Source: Acidobacteriota bacterium (GTDB taxonomy: Bacteria; Acidobacteriota; Blastocatellia; RBC074). From it: 64,000 nucleotides of DNA. Positions 8,945-18,882 of this stretch are shown piece by piece. Within the stretch, counting starts at the first letter, position 1; each line of letters starts with the position of its first letter. The translations under genes and the position numbers were made by a program. The notes below the pieces were generated by a model that saw only the letters and a list, made by a program, of their open reading frames with translations, made no database searches and was not told the DNA's origin. Location of the stretch: assembly GCA_016710075.1 (NCBI GenBank), contig JADJLO010000011.1, positions 1 to 64,000 on the forward strand. Reading direction: 5' to 3'.

Positions 8945-10201
8945 TCAGGGTTTCTTTTTAGCAGGTGTCCTTTTGCCTGAATCCGATTTAGGCGGCTGCA
9001 GGTTATTACCGACGACGAGATCCTTGATCACCGCTTTGACCTCTGCAAGTCTCGGGTCATTCTCAGGAGCCTTGTCGATAAACTTCTGCAGGGTATTGGC
9101 AGATTCCTGGAATTTGGCGACGCTGGCATAAGCAAGGCCAAGTTTGTAGAGAGCCTCCACGCTGTCCGGGTCCGCGGCAAGAATTGCGGTATATGCCGTC
9201 ACTGCTTCTTCAGCTTTTCCGGCCTCGAAGAGTGTTTCTGCTCCCTTGAGTTCGAAGAGCTTCTTGTCGGCTGGGACGTCGGTCAGTTCGGCGGCTTCCC
9301 TGTAATCCTTGAGGGCGGCATCGGCCATTTCCATGACCCCAAGACGGCGGGCCAGAAGTGATTCGGCGTCGGCCCTGATCTTCAGATACTGGCTTTTGCT
9401 CTTCTTGGCACCTGCGCTCTTGGCGGGATCACTCAGGATCGCTTCGTTAAGGGTGAGAGCCTTGCCTACCGCATTGATCGCATCGTTGAAGTCCTGTTTT
9501 GCCGGATCGCGCTTGGAGGGATCCTGAATGCTCTCGTTGAGATTGGTCACGCCGCGATTATAAAGCGCCAGGGAGAGATTGCCCCAAATTGCCTGTTGAT
9601 CGGGATCGAGCTTGACGGCCTCATTGTATGCGCTTATCGCTCCTGCATAATCCTTGTTGGCGGCAAGCTGCTGACCCTGTTCAAACATCTTCTTCATGCC
9701 TTCAAAGTCAGCCTTCTGCTTTTCGATCTCCTGGCGTTTCTTTTCGTACTCTTCCTGAGCTTTCTTCTGCTCGGCTGCGCTCATCTGTTTTTGCTGTGGA
9801 GCTGCAGCAGCAGCGGGGCCGCCGGCCTGCATCTTTTTGACTTCATCCAGGGTCAGTTTACGCCCGTCACCATTGGCCAGTTCAATCTTGATCGGATCTC
9901 CCGTAGGCCTGATCCCCGTCAGAAAGAATGGCTGGCAATTGGGAGCCGAGACCATGATTACATATGTACCTACATACGGGACGCCGGCGTGAAGGAACTC
10001 ACCCTTTTTCCCGGTCTTGATCGGATAGCTGCCCTTGATGTCGGTGCGTTCAATCTGGATTTCGGCGCCGACAATCGGCTCAGTCGTCCCTGCTTTGACA
10101 ACAGTGCCTTCAATTCGACCTACCTGGGCCATGACATTCCCCGATACAAGGGCGATCATCGCCAGGCCCAGGAATGCAGACAACAGTTTACTGATTTTCA
10201 T
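8945..10201 (-). CDS. Exported TPR protein with N-terminal carboxypeptidase-regulatory-like domain
   Basis: About 418 residues. The start is the ATG at 10201, with GGAGG 5-6 bases upstream and directly followed by a signal peptide ending VMAQ; an in-frame ATG at 10297 would bury that signal. The mature protein starts with a beta-sandwich of the CarboxypepD_reg type (VGRIEGTVVKAGTTEPIVGAEI). A charged Ala/Lys/Glu-rich coiled segment follows at about 130-180, then four or five TPRs (AISAYNEAVKLDPDQQ, AVTAYTAILAADPDS). No catalytic residues are visible. Such proteins are common scaffolds in the periplasm of Acidobacteriota-like bacteria. The role is unknown. Confidence 0.8.
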   Translation of the reverse strand: MKISKLLSAFLGLAMIALVSGNVMAQVGRIEGTVVKAGTTEPIVGAEIQIERTDIKGSYPIKTGKKGEFLHAGVPYVGTYVIMVSAPNCQPFFLTGIRPTGDPIKIELANGDGRKLTLDEVKKMQAGGPAAAAAPQQKQMSAAEQKKAQEEYEKKRQEIEKQKADFEGMKKMFEQGQQLAANKDYAGAISAYNEAVKLDPDQQAIWGNLSLALYNRGVTNLNESIQDPSKRDPAKQDFNDAINAVGKALTLNEAILSDPAKSAGAKKSKSQYLKIRADAESLLARRLGVMEMADAALKDYREAAELTDVPADKKLFELKGAETLFEAGKAEEAVTAYTAILAADPDSVEALYKLGLAYASVAKFQESANTLQKFIDKAPENDPRLAEVKAVIKDLVVGNNLQPPKSDSGKRTPAKKKP

Positions 10202-10470
10202 TTTGTCCTCCATGACTATCTTAAACCGCAACAAACAAACGGTCGCTTCAAGCGCGGCATTAGATGCAGAGTCGATGAAAACGTTGCTCATCTTCAATCC
10301 TGTGACCTCGAACTAACTGCCGGCTCAAACTCGTATTAAGTGTAATTTAATTGCAATAAAAATTTCGATTTTCTGTCTCTTGATAAAACTCATCAATCCG
10401 GGAATGATTTTAACTTTGCCGGCATGAGATTTCAATTGCCTGTGACTTAAAGTGCTCCGGAAGCTGTTTT

Positions 10471-11139
10471 TTAAATTGAGTTGGCATAATTAATTGGATC
10501 TTTCAAGCCTGCTTCTTTAAATCCTCTGAGCCTGAGCGCGCAACTGTCGCATAAACCGCAAGCGGCATCTTCGTTCTTGTAGCAGGACCAGCTTAAGTGC
10601 AGGGGCGCCCCTAGTTCCGCCCCTTTGAGCACGATCTCGCATTTGCGCATGTCGATTACAGGAGTGAATATTTTTATACGTGTCTCGGGTCTGGTACCGA
10701 GTTCGATGACTTTATTAAATGCCTGGTAGAATTCAGGCCTGCAATCCGGGTAACCGGAGCCATCTTCAGCGACGGCGCCTATATAAATTCGTTCGGCGTG
10801 TATGACTTCCGCCCAACTGGTCGCGATCGACAGGAGGTGCGAATTTCTGAATGGAACATAGGAGGTTGGGATCTCTTTCGACTCAAGATCGGCCTGGCTG
10901 ATTTCAATTGAATTATCAGTCAATGAAGATCCTCCGATTTGAGCCAGATGAGCGATGCTCGTTGTCAGTCTTCTCCTGCAACCGTAGAAATCGGCGATAT
11001 CGTTGAAAGCTTTGAGTTCGCGTTTTTCCGTTCGCTGTCCATAGCTGATGTGGAGCATCGCCAGTTCACATTCCTGTGCGGCTATTGCAACAGTGACGCA
11101 GCTATCCATGCCTCCGCTTGTTAAGACCACTCCGAGCAT
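10471..11139 (-). CDS. queC: 7-cyano-7-deazaguanine synthase QueC
   Basis: An ATP-dependent enzyme converting 7-carboxy-7-deazaguanine to preQ0 with ammonia, in the queuosine pathway. The PP-loop SGGMDS is at residues 8-13. The C-terminal zinc site has four Cys in SCYKNEDAACGLCDSCALR. The length of 222 is normal. It starts 9 bases after queE ends, an operon with the preceding enzyme of the pathway. queD and folE are not in the window. Confidence 0.96.
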   Translation of the reverse strand: MLGVVLTSGGMDSCVTVAIAAQECELAMLHISYGQRTEKRELKAFNDIADFYGCRRRLTTSIAHLAQIGGSSLTDNSIEISQADLESKEIPTSYVPFRNSHLLSIATSWAEVIHAERIYIGAVAEDGSGYPDCRPEFYQAFNKVIELGTRPETRIKIFTPVIDMRKCEIVLKGAELGAPLHLSWSCYKNEDAACGLCDSCALRLRGFKEAGLKDPINYANSI

Positions 11140-11148
11140 TATTCGGTT

Positions 11149-11790
11149 TCAAACTCCTTTGACATCCGGTCCCCAGATAAACTTGTGAAGCTGAAGCTGC
11201 ATTCTGGCGTGCACGCCGGAGTGCAGTACCCAATCCGCAAGGGTTTTGAACTCGACGGCGCCCCAGACTGGCGAAAAAAGAGGATAGGCGCCGCGATCGC
11301 AGAGGCGATATTTTTCTATGACTTCAAGCGCGAAGTCGAAATCGTCCCGGTCACGGATGACGAACTTGATCTCATCCCAGGGATTCAGTTTTTCGAGGTT
11401 CGGCCAGAAATTGCTCTGAGATTCGCCGCTGCCCGGACATTTGACGTCGAGAATCCTGATCGCGCGCGGATCAAGGACGCTGGCATCAAGGCTTCCACCG
11501 GTTTCAACCAGGACCGTATAATTTTCGTCGCACAAACGACTTACAAGTTCACAGCATTCGCGTTTTTGAACCAGCGGTTCGCCACCGGTGATTTCGATCA
11601 GCCTGCAGTCGTATTTGCGGACCTCTTCAATAATTTGATCGATGCTCATATCGGCGCCGCCGGTGAATGTATATTCGCTGTCACACCACGAACAACGCAG
11701 GTTGCACCAGGTCAACCGGACAAAAACGCAGGGCAACCCCGCAAACGATGATTCCCCCTGAATCGAATAGAATATTTCGGTGATGCGCAT
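11149..11790 (-). CDS. queE: 7-carboxy-7-deazaguanine synthase QueE
   Basis: A radical-SAM enzyme making 7-carboxy-7-deazaguanine from 6-carboxytetrahydropterin. The CX3CX2C cluster motif is at residues 29-36 (CNLRCSWC), preceded by FYSIQGESSFAG, the conserved QueE N-terminus. ITGGEPL and a C-terminal region with WGPDVKGV complete it. I start at the ATG at 11790 because MRITEIFYSIQGE matches the family start. An in-frame ATG at 11859 adds 23 unconserved residues, and neither start has a strong ribosome-binding site. It is the promoter-proximal gene of queE-queC and is divergent from the helicase gene. Confidence 0.95.
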   Translation of the reverse strand: MRITEIFYSIQGESSFAGLPCVFVRLTWCNLRCSWCDSEYTFTGGADMSIDQIIEEVRKYDCRLIEITGGEPLVQKRECCELVSRLCDENYTVLVETGGSLDASVLDPRAIRILDVKCPGSGESQSNFWPNLEKLNPWDEIKFVIRDRDDFDFALEVIEKYRLCDRGAYPLFSPVWGAVEFKTLADWVLHSGVHARMQLQLHKFIWGPDVKGV

Positions 11791-12054
11791 AATTTGACGG
11801 CTTGTTTGCTCCGATTGTTGATAAGCAATTGAATCGGATAAATGACAGCTATCATCCAAACAAGATCTTTATTTGTCTGCTTTCTAGTCGAGAATAATGA
11901 CTGTATCTTTCGATAAAATCAAACTGGCATTGACGGCAAATTGTCAGATTAACCGGGTTTGGCCTGGGCGAATCATTTAATCGTACAGGCAGGCTTGCGA
12001 GTATCACAATCAGAAAGTACAGTTACACGATTCTATTTTAGATTACAGGTTTTT

Positions 12055-14021
12055 ATGGAAGAGATTTTCGGTCCGAATGGATTGATAGCCCTGCATCATC
12101 CCGATTATGAATACCGACCCGGGCAACTGGCCATGGCCGAAGGGGTGGCAACTGCTTTGGAGAGCCGGCGCCATCTTCTGGTTGAGGCCGGCACAGGCAC
12201 GGGCAAGACTCTGGCTTATCTTGTTCCCGCAGTCGCCACCGGCAAGCGGGTGATCATTTCAACCGGCACCAAAAATCTGCAGGAGCAGCTATTTTTCAAA
12301 GACATTCCTTTCCTGCAATCGATACTGCCGAGAAAATTCAAGGCGACTTATCTCAAAGGGAGGTCGAATTACGTCTGCCTTCACAGGTTGAGGAGAGCAG
12401 AAAGTGCGCCCGTTCTTGAAGGTCTTGAGGAGGTCGATCATTTCACGCGCGTCAGCCGGTGGGCGTATGACACCGAGACCGGTGATCGAGCCGAACTCAA
12501 AGAGCTGCCTGAATCCCTCCCATTCTGGCGTCATATCGACGCCAGATCCGATATCTGTATCGGCTCGAAGTGCCCGAGTTTCGATGCGTGTTTCATTACA
12601 CGAGCAAGGCAGAATGCTCTGGAATCGGAAATCGTCATTGTTAATCATCACCTGTTCTTTGCCGATCTCGCACTGCGGGACAAGGAATGGGGGCAGGTCC
12701 TGCCGGATTACAACGCCGTGATTTTCGATGAGGCTCACCAGCTTGAAGACGTGGCCATGCAGTATTTCGGGGCGGGTGTTTCAAGCTTTCAGATTGACGA
12801 CATGCTCGGAGATATCTAGAGGCTGATGATCAACGACGTCACCGCTTCGATGGAGATCACCAAGGCCGTCGCGCGCACTGCAAAAATGGCTGAAAACTTC
12901 TGGATCAATTTTTCCGGAATCGATCCGCGATCCTCGATCATCAATCTGGACAGGGACAACCGGTCCGTTCTAAAGCGGCAGATGTTCATTCGAGCCAGCC
13001 GCAATGGCGAGGAAGAGCCAACCGTAGCAGGTGAGAGGTATGTCAATTTCAGGCAGTCACTCAAACGGCTCCACAGTTCGATGCAGGTGGTTAAGGATGC
13101 ACCGGCTGAGATGGAGGCCATTTTGCGCCGCGCCGAGCAAGTTATCTTTGACCTGGATTTCATCGTCAATGATCAGGATGACACTTTTGTCCGCTGGTGC
13201 GAAAGACGGGGACGCGGGATCTATCTGCAGGCCAATCCAATCGACACTTCCGGCATTCTGGCCGATCGGTTGTTCAGCCAGGTCGACAGCGTCGTCATGA
13301 CTTCCGCTACGCTGACCAGTGCCGGATCATTCGACTTTATCAAGGCCAGGCTGGGAGTTGCCGGGGCTGATGAATTGCGGCCGAATCGAATTATGATTAT
13401 CCCACGCAGACTCTTTTATATTTGCCTCCGAAGATGCCCGATCCGAGGGAGGCGGGCTATTCTCAGGCCGCCTCTGACGAGATCGTTGGCCTTCTCAATG
13501 CCAGCAGGGGGCGAGCATTCGTGCTTTGCACCAGCAAGGCGCAAATGGAAGCATTAAGAAGACTGGTTGAATCAAGAGTGGATTTCCCGATTCTGATGCA
13601 GGGAGAAGGCCAGGCAGGCGGAATACTCGAGCGATTTCGCAATACATCAAACGCCGTACTCTTTGCGACTGCCGGGTTCTGGCAGGGAGTCGATGTGCGC
13701 GGAGAGGCGCTGTCATGCGTCATCATCGACAAACTGCCTTTCGCCGTTCCCTCTGATCCTGTCGTTGCGGCAAGACAGAACTATATTGAAAGTCAGGGCG
13801 GAGACAGCTTCAATAACTACTCGGTTCCATCGGCCATCATCAGCCTGAAGCAGGGACTGGGGCGTCTCATCAGAAGCGCAACCGACAGAGGCGTCTTGTC
13901 AATCCTCGATCCACGAATCGTGACAAAAAGGTACGGACAGGGATTTCTGCGAAGCCTGCCGCCATTCAGAATTACCAGAAAAATTGAAGATGTGGTTCAT
14001 TTCTTCGGAGAGCAGCAATAA
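12055..14021 (+). CDS. dinG: DinG/XPD-like iron-sulphur helicase, with in-frame TAG and frameshift
   Basis: A superfamily 2 DNA helicase of the DinG type, about 655 residues once restored. Visible are Walker A GTGTGKT, four cluster-type Cys (YVCLHR, ICIGSKC, DACF), the DEAH box (IFDEAHQLED), the late motif FWQGVDVRGEAL and the C-terminal QGLGRLIR. Two lesions interrupt it. A TAG at 12817-12819 is in frame, with similar sequence continuing in the same frame. Near 13379-13380 the frame shifts: one more G in GG restores LRAESNYDYPTQTLLYLP. I start at ATG 12055 (MEEIFGPNGLI); earlier ATGs add unconserved residues. The family acts in DNA repair and on R-loops. Whether this copy works depends on whether the lesions are real. 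Confidence 0.85.
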
Positions 14022-14087
14022 CCATAACCGGCACGGAAACGAAAGTTATTTAATATGAGCGTGCAATTATATTCAGGAGATTATCTT

Positions 14088-15527
14088 TTGGAAAAAAATC
14101 CCGGTCATTTCAAGCAACTATTTAGTGCATTCCTGATTCTTCTTTTTGTATTGAGCGGCTCGGCCGAGCCGGCTGGAAATCCGAAACCAAAAGACCCGGT
14201 TGCAATTAACTGGGAAGATCTGCAGCAGGAAGCGGTCGATCTTCTGGTCCAGTATCTGCGAATAGACACGACAAACCCGCCGGGCAATGAGATCAAGGCC
14301 GCCGGTTTTTTTGCTGAAATCTGCAAGAGAGAAGGGATCGAGCACAGGGTTTTTGAGCCATTCCCCGGCAGAGGAATACTCTGGGCGCGAATCAAGGGAG
14401 ACGGAAGCCGGCGGCCCGTCATTTTGCTCAATCATACCGATGTCGTCCCGCACAGCCCTGATTACTGGACGGTCGATGCTTTTGGCGGGCTGATCAAGGA
14501 TGGATTCATCTACGGTCGAGGCGCCATCGACATGAAATCCCTTGGCATGGCTCAGTTTGTGACGATGCTGGCTTTAAAACGATCAAAAGCTCTGTTAAAG
14601 CGTGATGTGATATTTCTGGCGACGGCTGATGAAGAGGCTGGAGGTCGGGTGGGCGCAGGCTGGTTTGCCGAAAATCATGCAGAGCTGCTTGGCAATGCCG
14701 AGTATCTGTTCAATGAGGGCGGCAGCAATCAGGTGGATTCGAACGGTCGCGTTCTCTCCATCGGTGTCGGGCCTTCAGAAAAAACGCCTGCCTGGCTCAG
14801 GTTGACTGCCACTGGTCTGGCCGGCCACGCTTCAATTCCTAATCCCGCTTCATCCGTCAACAGGCTCATCCGAGCACTCAATAAATTGTTGGATTATTCT
14901 CCGCCGGTAAGGATTACCCCGGTGGTTGAGCAGTCTTTCAAAGCCATGGCAAAAACACTGCCGCCGGATCAGGCCCCATTTTTCGAAAATATCCGGGAGT
15001 CACTGAAAAATCCTGATTTCCTTCGTAAACTGGAATCAGATCCGGCGCTTAAAGCCGTCACTCGCAATACAATCTCAATCACAATTTTAGAGGGTAGCAA
15101 CAAGATCAATATCATCCCCCCGGTGGCCTCGGCTGAAATCGATACCCGGCTCGTGCCCGGAGAGAAACTCGGTGACTGGATCAATGAATTGAAAAATGTC
15201 ATTCGGGACGAAGGTATAAAAATAGATACAATTCTGGCTTTTGAAGCCAATGCTTCTCCAGTCGAGACCGACCTCGTTGCCGCGGTCAAACGCGTATCAA
15301 ACAAAAGATATCCGGGCGCCGTGATAACCTATCCGGTCCTCGCCGGATTTACTGACAGTCATTACTTCAGAAAGCTCGGCGTTAATTGCTACGGATTCTC
15401 CCCCTTTGTCGCCGGCCAGCGCGATCTGGGTGGAGGGTTTCATGGCAACGATGAAAAGATCGGCAAACAGCCGTATATGGATGGTGTGAGATATTTTTTT
15501 GAAATTGTAGACAACATGGTGAGATAA
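14088..15527 (+). CDS. Exported M20-family zinc peptidase
   Basis: About 479 residues. The TTG at 14088 is preceded by AGGAGA at a spacing of 7 and gives a clean signal peptide (FSAFLILLFVLSGSAEPAG); the ATG at 14055 has no ribosome-binding site. Binuclear metal-site motifs of the M20/ArgE/DapE/CPG2 family are present: NHTDVVP, the bridging Asp in GRGAIDMKS, the catalytic Glu pair in ADEEAGG, and a late His in GFHGND. The lid/dimerisation domain lies at about 230-350 (GLAGHASIPNP). Substrates in the family are N-acyl amino acids or dipeptides; export suggests peptide scavenging. It lies 66 bases after dinG. Confidence 0.9.
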   Translation: MEKNPGHFKQLFSAFLILLFVLSGSAEPAGNPKPKDPVAINWEDLQQEAVDLLVQYLRIDTTNPPGNEIKAAGFFAEICKREGIEHRVFEPFPGRGILWARIKGDGSRRPVILLNHTDVVPHSPDYWTVDAFGGLIKDGFIYGRGAIDMKSLGMAQFVTMLALKRSKALLKRDVIFLATADEEAGGRVGAGWFAENHAELLGNAEYLFNEGGSNQVDSNGRVLSIGVGPSEKTPAWLRLTATGLAGHASIPNPASSVNRLIRALNKLLDYSPPVRITPVVEQSFKAMAKTLPPDQAPFFENIRESLKNPDFLRKLESDPALKAVTRNTISITILEGSNKINIIPPVASAEIDTRLVPGEKLGDWINELKNVIRDEGIKIDTILAFEANASPVETDLVAAVKRVSNKRYPGAVITYPVLAGFTDSHYFRKLGVNCYGFSPFVAGQRDLGGGFHGNDEKIGKQPYMDGVRYFFEIVDNMVR

Positions 15528-15604
15528 ACGGGTGACAGTAGTGATCGCTATGAATTGCGTCCCATTGCAGTTACCAGATTTTTACAAAATGAAAGGCATA
15601 ATCT

Positions 15605-16609
15605 ATGAAAGCAATTGTCCTGCGAGAACTTGGTGGCCCTGAGAAGTTGAAGCTGGAAGAAGTGGCCGATCCCCGGGCGGAGAAAGGGGAAGTCGTCGTC
15701 AGACTGAAGGCCGCTGCATTGAATCATCGTGATGTTTTTATTCTTCAAAACCTCTATCCGAAGATCAAGTTGCCGGCGATTCTTGGAAGCGACGGAGCCG
15801 GTGTGGTCGAATCGGTCGGAGAAGGCGTGGATCAATCGCTTGTGGGTCGGGAGGTCGTGATCAATCCCAGCCTTGAATGGGGAGACGATGAGAGATTCCA
15901 GGGGCCGAAATACAGAATTCTGGGTATGCCGGAGGATGGAACATTCGCGGAAAAAATCAGGATTTCAGCCGATAACGTGCTGATCAAACCTGCACACCTC
16001 TCATTCGAAGAGGCGGCCGCACTGCCGCTTGCCGGTTTGACCGCGTATCGAGCCGTGGCTACCAGAGCCCGTGTCGCAGCCGGTGAGACCGTTCTGGTGA
16101 CGGGTGTTGGCGGCGGAGTCGCGACTTTTGCAGTCCAGATAGCCAAAGCGCTTGGCGCAACTGTCTTTGTCACTTCAGGCAGTGATGAGAAGATCGAAAA
16201 AGCGAAATCCGCAGGCGCACAAGGCGGGGCCAATTACAAGAATCCTGATTGGGGTAAGCAGATCGCCTCAATGTCGGATGGAGGGCCCGATGTCGTCATT
16301 GATGGAGCCGGAGGAGACGCGCTGGAAACTTCCGTCAAAATAATCAAACCGGCCGGACGAATCGTCTTTTATGGCGCAACCTCAGGCCTGGCTAAAAACC
16401 TCGACCTCTACCGGATGTTTTTCAAACAGGCGACCATGATGGGTACGACAATGGGCAGCTCGCGTGAGTTTGCTTCTTTGATCGACCTCTATCATGACAA
16501 GAAAATTCATCCAGCGGTCGATCAGGTTTTTCCGCTGGCAGAAGCCGCCGCCGCTCATCGACGAATGGAAGAAGGCGCGCAATTCGGCAAGATTGTTCTC
16601 GGAATCTGA
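15605..16609 (+). CDS. Zinc-free MDR-family NAD(P)H-dependent oxidoreductase
   Basis: A 334-residue medium-chain dehydrogenase/reductase. The N-terminal GroES-like domain starts MKAIVLRELGGPEKL and contains LNHRDVFILQ and LGSDGAGVVESVG. The Rossmann domain has the nucleotide-binding turn TGVGGGVATFAVQ at about 165. The cluster of structural zinc Cys found in alcohol dehydrogenases is absent, which favours quinone-reductase/enoyl-reductase-like activity over alcohol oxidation. The length is typical and the substrate cannot be read. No ribosome-binding site better than a weak purine run is visible. It stands alone between the M20 peptidase and atpD. Confidence 0.88.
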   Translation: MKAIVLRELGGPEKLKLEEVADPRAEKGEVVVRLKAAALNHRDVFILQNLYPKIKLPAILGSDGAGVVESVGEGVDQSLVGREVVINPSLEWGDDERFQGPKYRILGMPEDGTFAEKIRISADNVLIKPAHLSFEEAAALPLAGLTAYRAVATRARVAAGETVLVTGVGGGVATFAVQIAKALGATVFVTSGSDEKIEKAKSAGAQGGANYKNPDWGKQIASMSDGGPDVVIDGAGGDALETSVKIIKPAGRIVFYGATSGLAKNLDLYRMFFKQATMMGTTMGSSREFASLIDLYHDKKIHPAVDQVFPLAEAAAAHRRMEEGAQFGKIVLGI

Positions 16610-16906
16610 GGAAGAGTTGGTTTTTCACGGGAGGGGCATGCCAGTTTGAGCCGGCTCGCCCCTACTCGATAATTATATCCGTCACCGGCCAGATGGTTGG
16701 AAATCCAGACATGACCGTGCTAAACTAACCCCTTTAATTGAGCACTCATATAATCAGCAGCGATGCCGTGCAGACCGCGTCAAGCTAAATAAAGCAGAAA
16801 ACGCTCGCTCCGGATCAATCAGCTTATTTCAGCTTATCGATAACGGGCGAGAACCGCTTAGCCGGGTTTGTGCGGGCGCTCTAGACCCAAGGAGCATACA
16901 TAATTT
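16610..16906. other. Intergenic region upstream of atpD
   Basis: About 300 bases without a credible gene. An imperfect GC-rich inverted repeat at about 16629-16664 (GGGGC...GCCCC arms) may end the upstream transcript. The promoter of atpD-atpC should lie here, but I see no convincing -35/-10 pair. GGAG at about 16890 is the likely ribosome-binding site. Confidence 0.4.
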
Positions 16907-18358
16907 ATGTCATCTGGTAATGGAAGTTCCGGCAAAGGAAATGCCGGTAAAGTTGTTCAAATCATCGGGCCGGTTGTGGACGTGGAGTTTTCGGAGTCCA
17001 GCCTTCCGCCGATATACCAGGCATTGCGAATCACAAGCGAAGGGTTTGATGTCCCGCGCCCCGTCAATGTTATCTGCGAGGTTCAGCAGCATCTTGGCGA
17101 GGGGCGCGTTCGGACGGTTTCAATGCTCCCGACAGACGGCATGGTTCGAGGAATGATAGCCGTTGACACAGGTGGCCCAATCAAGGTCCCTGTCGGAAAC
17201 GGCACTCTTGGCCGAATCCTGAATGTCATCGGGGAGCCTGTGGATGAGCGTGGACCGATTCCTGCGACAGATTACTATCCAATTCATCGTCATGCGCCTA
17301 CTTTCGAAGAGCAGTCGACTGAACTCGAGATGCTGGCGACGGGCATCAAGGTCATCGATCTGATCCAGCCCTTTCTCAAGGGCGGAAAGATCGGACTGTT
17401 CGGCGGAGCCGGAGTCGGCAAGACGGTCACAATCATGGAGTTGATCAACAACATCGCCAAGGCCCACGGCGGTTTTTCAGTCTTCGCCGGGGTCGGCGAA
17501 AGAACCCGTGAGGGCAACGACCTTTGGCTGGAGATGCGTGAAGCCAAAGTCATCGATGACGATGATGTGACCAAATCGAAAGTTGCCCTTGTCTACGGGC
17601 AGATGACCGAGCCTCCAGGAGCCAGGCTTCGAGTGGCGCTTTCCGGACTGACGGTCGCCGAATATTTCCGCGATCAGGGCCAGGATGTGCTGCTTTTCAT
17701 CGACAACATTTTCCGCTTCACCCAGGCCGGCTCTGAAGTATCGGCTCTTCTGGGGCGCATGCCGAGCGCGGTGGGTTATCAGCCGAACCTTGCCACTGAA
17801 ATGGGCGAATTGCAGGAGAGAATCACTTCGACCAAAACAGGGTCGATCACTTCAGTTCAGGCCATTTACGTTCCGGCAGACGATCTGACAGATCCTGCTC
17901 CCGCAACTACCTTTGCTCACCTCGATGCGACCACGGTGTTGTCAAGGCAGATTGCCGAGCTGGGCATCTATCCGGCAGTCGATCCGCTTTCTTCAACTTC
18001 CAGAATTCTCGATCCGCGCATCGTCGGAGACGAGCATTACAAGGTCGCTCAGGATGTGAAGAGAATTCTCCAGCGTTACAGGGATCTTCAGGACATCATT
18101 GCAATTCTCGGCATTGACGAATTGTCCGAGGAGGATAGACTGACCGTGGCTCGGGCCCGCAAGATTCAACGCTTCCTCTCACAACCATTCCATGTGGCCG
18201 AGCAGTTTACCGGCATACCCGGCAAGCTCGTTCCAATCGAGGAGACCATTCGTGGTTTCCGGGAAATCGTCGAAGGCAAGCACGATGACATTCCCGAGCA
18301 GGCTTTCTTCCTCAAGGGATCTATTGAGGAGGTCGTCGAAGCTGCCAGAAAAATGTAA
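16907..18358 (+). CDS. atpD: F1 ATP synthase beta subunit
   Basis: The catalytic beta subunit of F1, at the membrane-bound F1Fo ATP synthase. It has Walker A GGAGVGKT, the catalytic-loop region VGERTREGNDLWLEM, Walker B VLLFIDNIFRFTQAG and the DELSEE-region motif GIDELSEEDRL. The length of 483 is normal, with a Gly/Ser-rich N-terminal extension of about 14 residues. atpC follows 14 bases downstream. The other F1Fo genes are not adjacent, so the operon is split in the manner known from cyanobacteria and chloroplasts. It is not an N-ATPase-type cluster, as no atpQ/R follow. Confidence 0.98.
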   Translation: MSSGNGSSGKGNAGKVVQIIGPVVDVEFSESSLPPIYQALRITSEGFDVPRPVNVICEVQQHLGEGRVRTVSMLPTDGMVRGMIAVDTGGPIKVPVGNGTLGRILNVIGEPVDERGPIPATDYYPIHRHAPTFEEQSTELEMLATGIKVIDLIQPFLKGGKIGLFGGAGVGKTVTIMELINNIAKAHGGFSVFAGVGERTREGNDLWLEMREAKVIDDDDVTKSKVALVYGQMTEPPGARLRVALSGLTVAEYFRDQGQDVLLFIDNIFRFTQAGSEVSALLGRMPSAVGYQPNLATEMGELQERITSTKTGSITSVQAIYVPADDLTDPAPATTFAHLDATTVLSRQIAELGIYPAVDPLSSTSRILDPRIVGDEHYKVAQDVKRILQRYRDLQDIIAILGIDELSEEDRLTVARARKIQRFLSQPFHVAEQFTGIPGKLVPIEETIRGFREIVEGKHDDIPEQAFFLKGSIEEVVEAARKM

Positions 18359-18372
18359 TTGGTAAAGATAAT

Positions 18373-18780
18373 ATGGCCGAAAAAATAAATTTGGAAGTTA
18401 TCACGCCCGAGAAACTGGTTTTGCGTGAAGTCGTAGATGAAGTGATTGTCCCTGGTCTGGAAGGGGAACTGGGAATTCTCCCCAATCACACACCATTGAT
18501 TTCTCAGTTGAAAACCGGGGTGCTTTCCTATAAATCCGGAAATGACAAAGTCCAGATGCATGTCAGCGGGGGATTTGTCGAAGTCCTTTCGGACCGTGTA
18601 TCGGTTTTGTCGGACGTGGCTGAAAGAACCGAAGAGATCGATCTCGAAAGAGCTCAGCGTGCCCGGGAACGCGCAGAAAAAAGACTGACTTCAAGTGGTG
18701 GTGAAGATGTCGACTTCAGACGGGCCGAATTGAAACTGCAGCGGGCTCTCATCAGAATCCAGCTCGCCAACAGTAATTAA
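18373..18780 (+). CDS. atpC: F1 ATP synthase epsilon subunit
   Basis: The 135-residue epsilon subunit links rotation of the central stalk to inhibition of ATP hydrolysis. The N-terminal beta-sandwich shows the conserved LEVITPEKLVL and GELGILPNHTPLI. The C-terminal two-helix domain (about 90-133) is rich in Glu/Arg/Ala (DLERAQRARERAEKRL). It is cotranscribed with atpD, and a terminator follows at once. Confidence 0.96.
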   Translation: MAEKINLEVITPEKLVLREVVDEVIVPGLEGELGILPNHTPLISQLKTGVLSYKSGNDKVQMHVSGGFVEVLSDRVSVLSDVAERTEEIDLERAQRARERAEKRLTSSGGEDVDFRRAELKLQRALIRIQLANSN

Positions 18781-18803
18781 TCTTAAATTATTTCCAGGAA
18801 CCG

Positions 18804-18846
18804 AAGTCCGGCTGCAGTGACAACACGTTGCCGGACTTTCTTTATT
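18804..18846 (+). terminator. Terminator after atpC
   Basis: A perfect 9-bp stem has arms AAGTCCGGC at 18804-18812 and GCCGGACTT at 18830-18838, with a 17-base loop and then a T-rich stretch (TTCTTTATTTT). It separates atpDC from the tol operon. Confidence 0.85.
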
Positions 18847-18882
18847 TTCCTTTGGGGAATCTTTGTTAACGGAGATACTTAA

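Noticed and set aside
9596..10339. Long plus-strand open frame opposite the TPR protein
   Set aside because: It overlaps a gene with signal peptide, good ribosome-binding site and repeat motifs; the plus frame has no recognisable protein pattern.
11185..11751. Plus-strand open frame opposite queE
   Set aside because: queE has intact radical-SAM motifs; the plus frame is its shadow.
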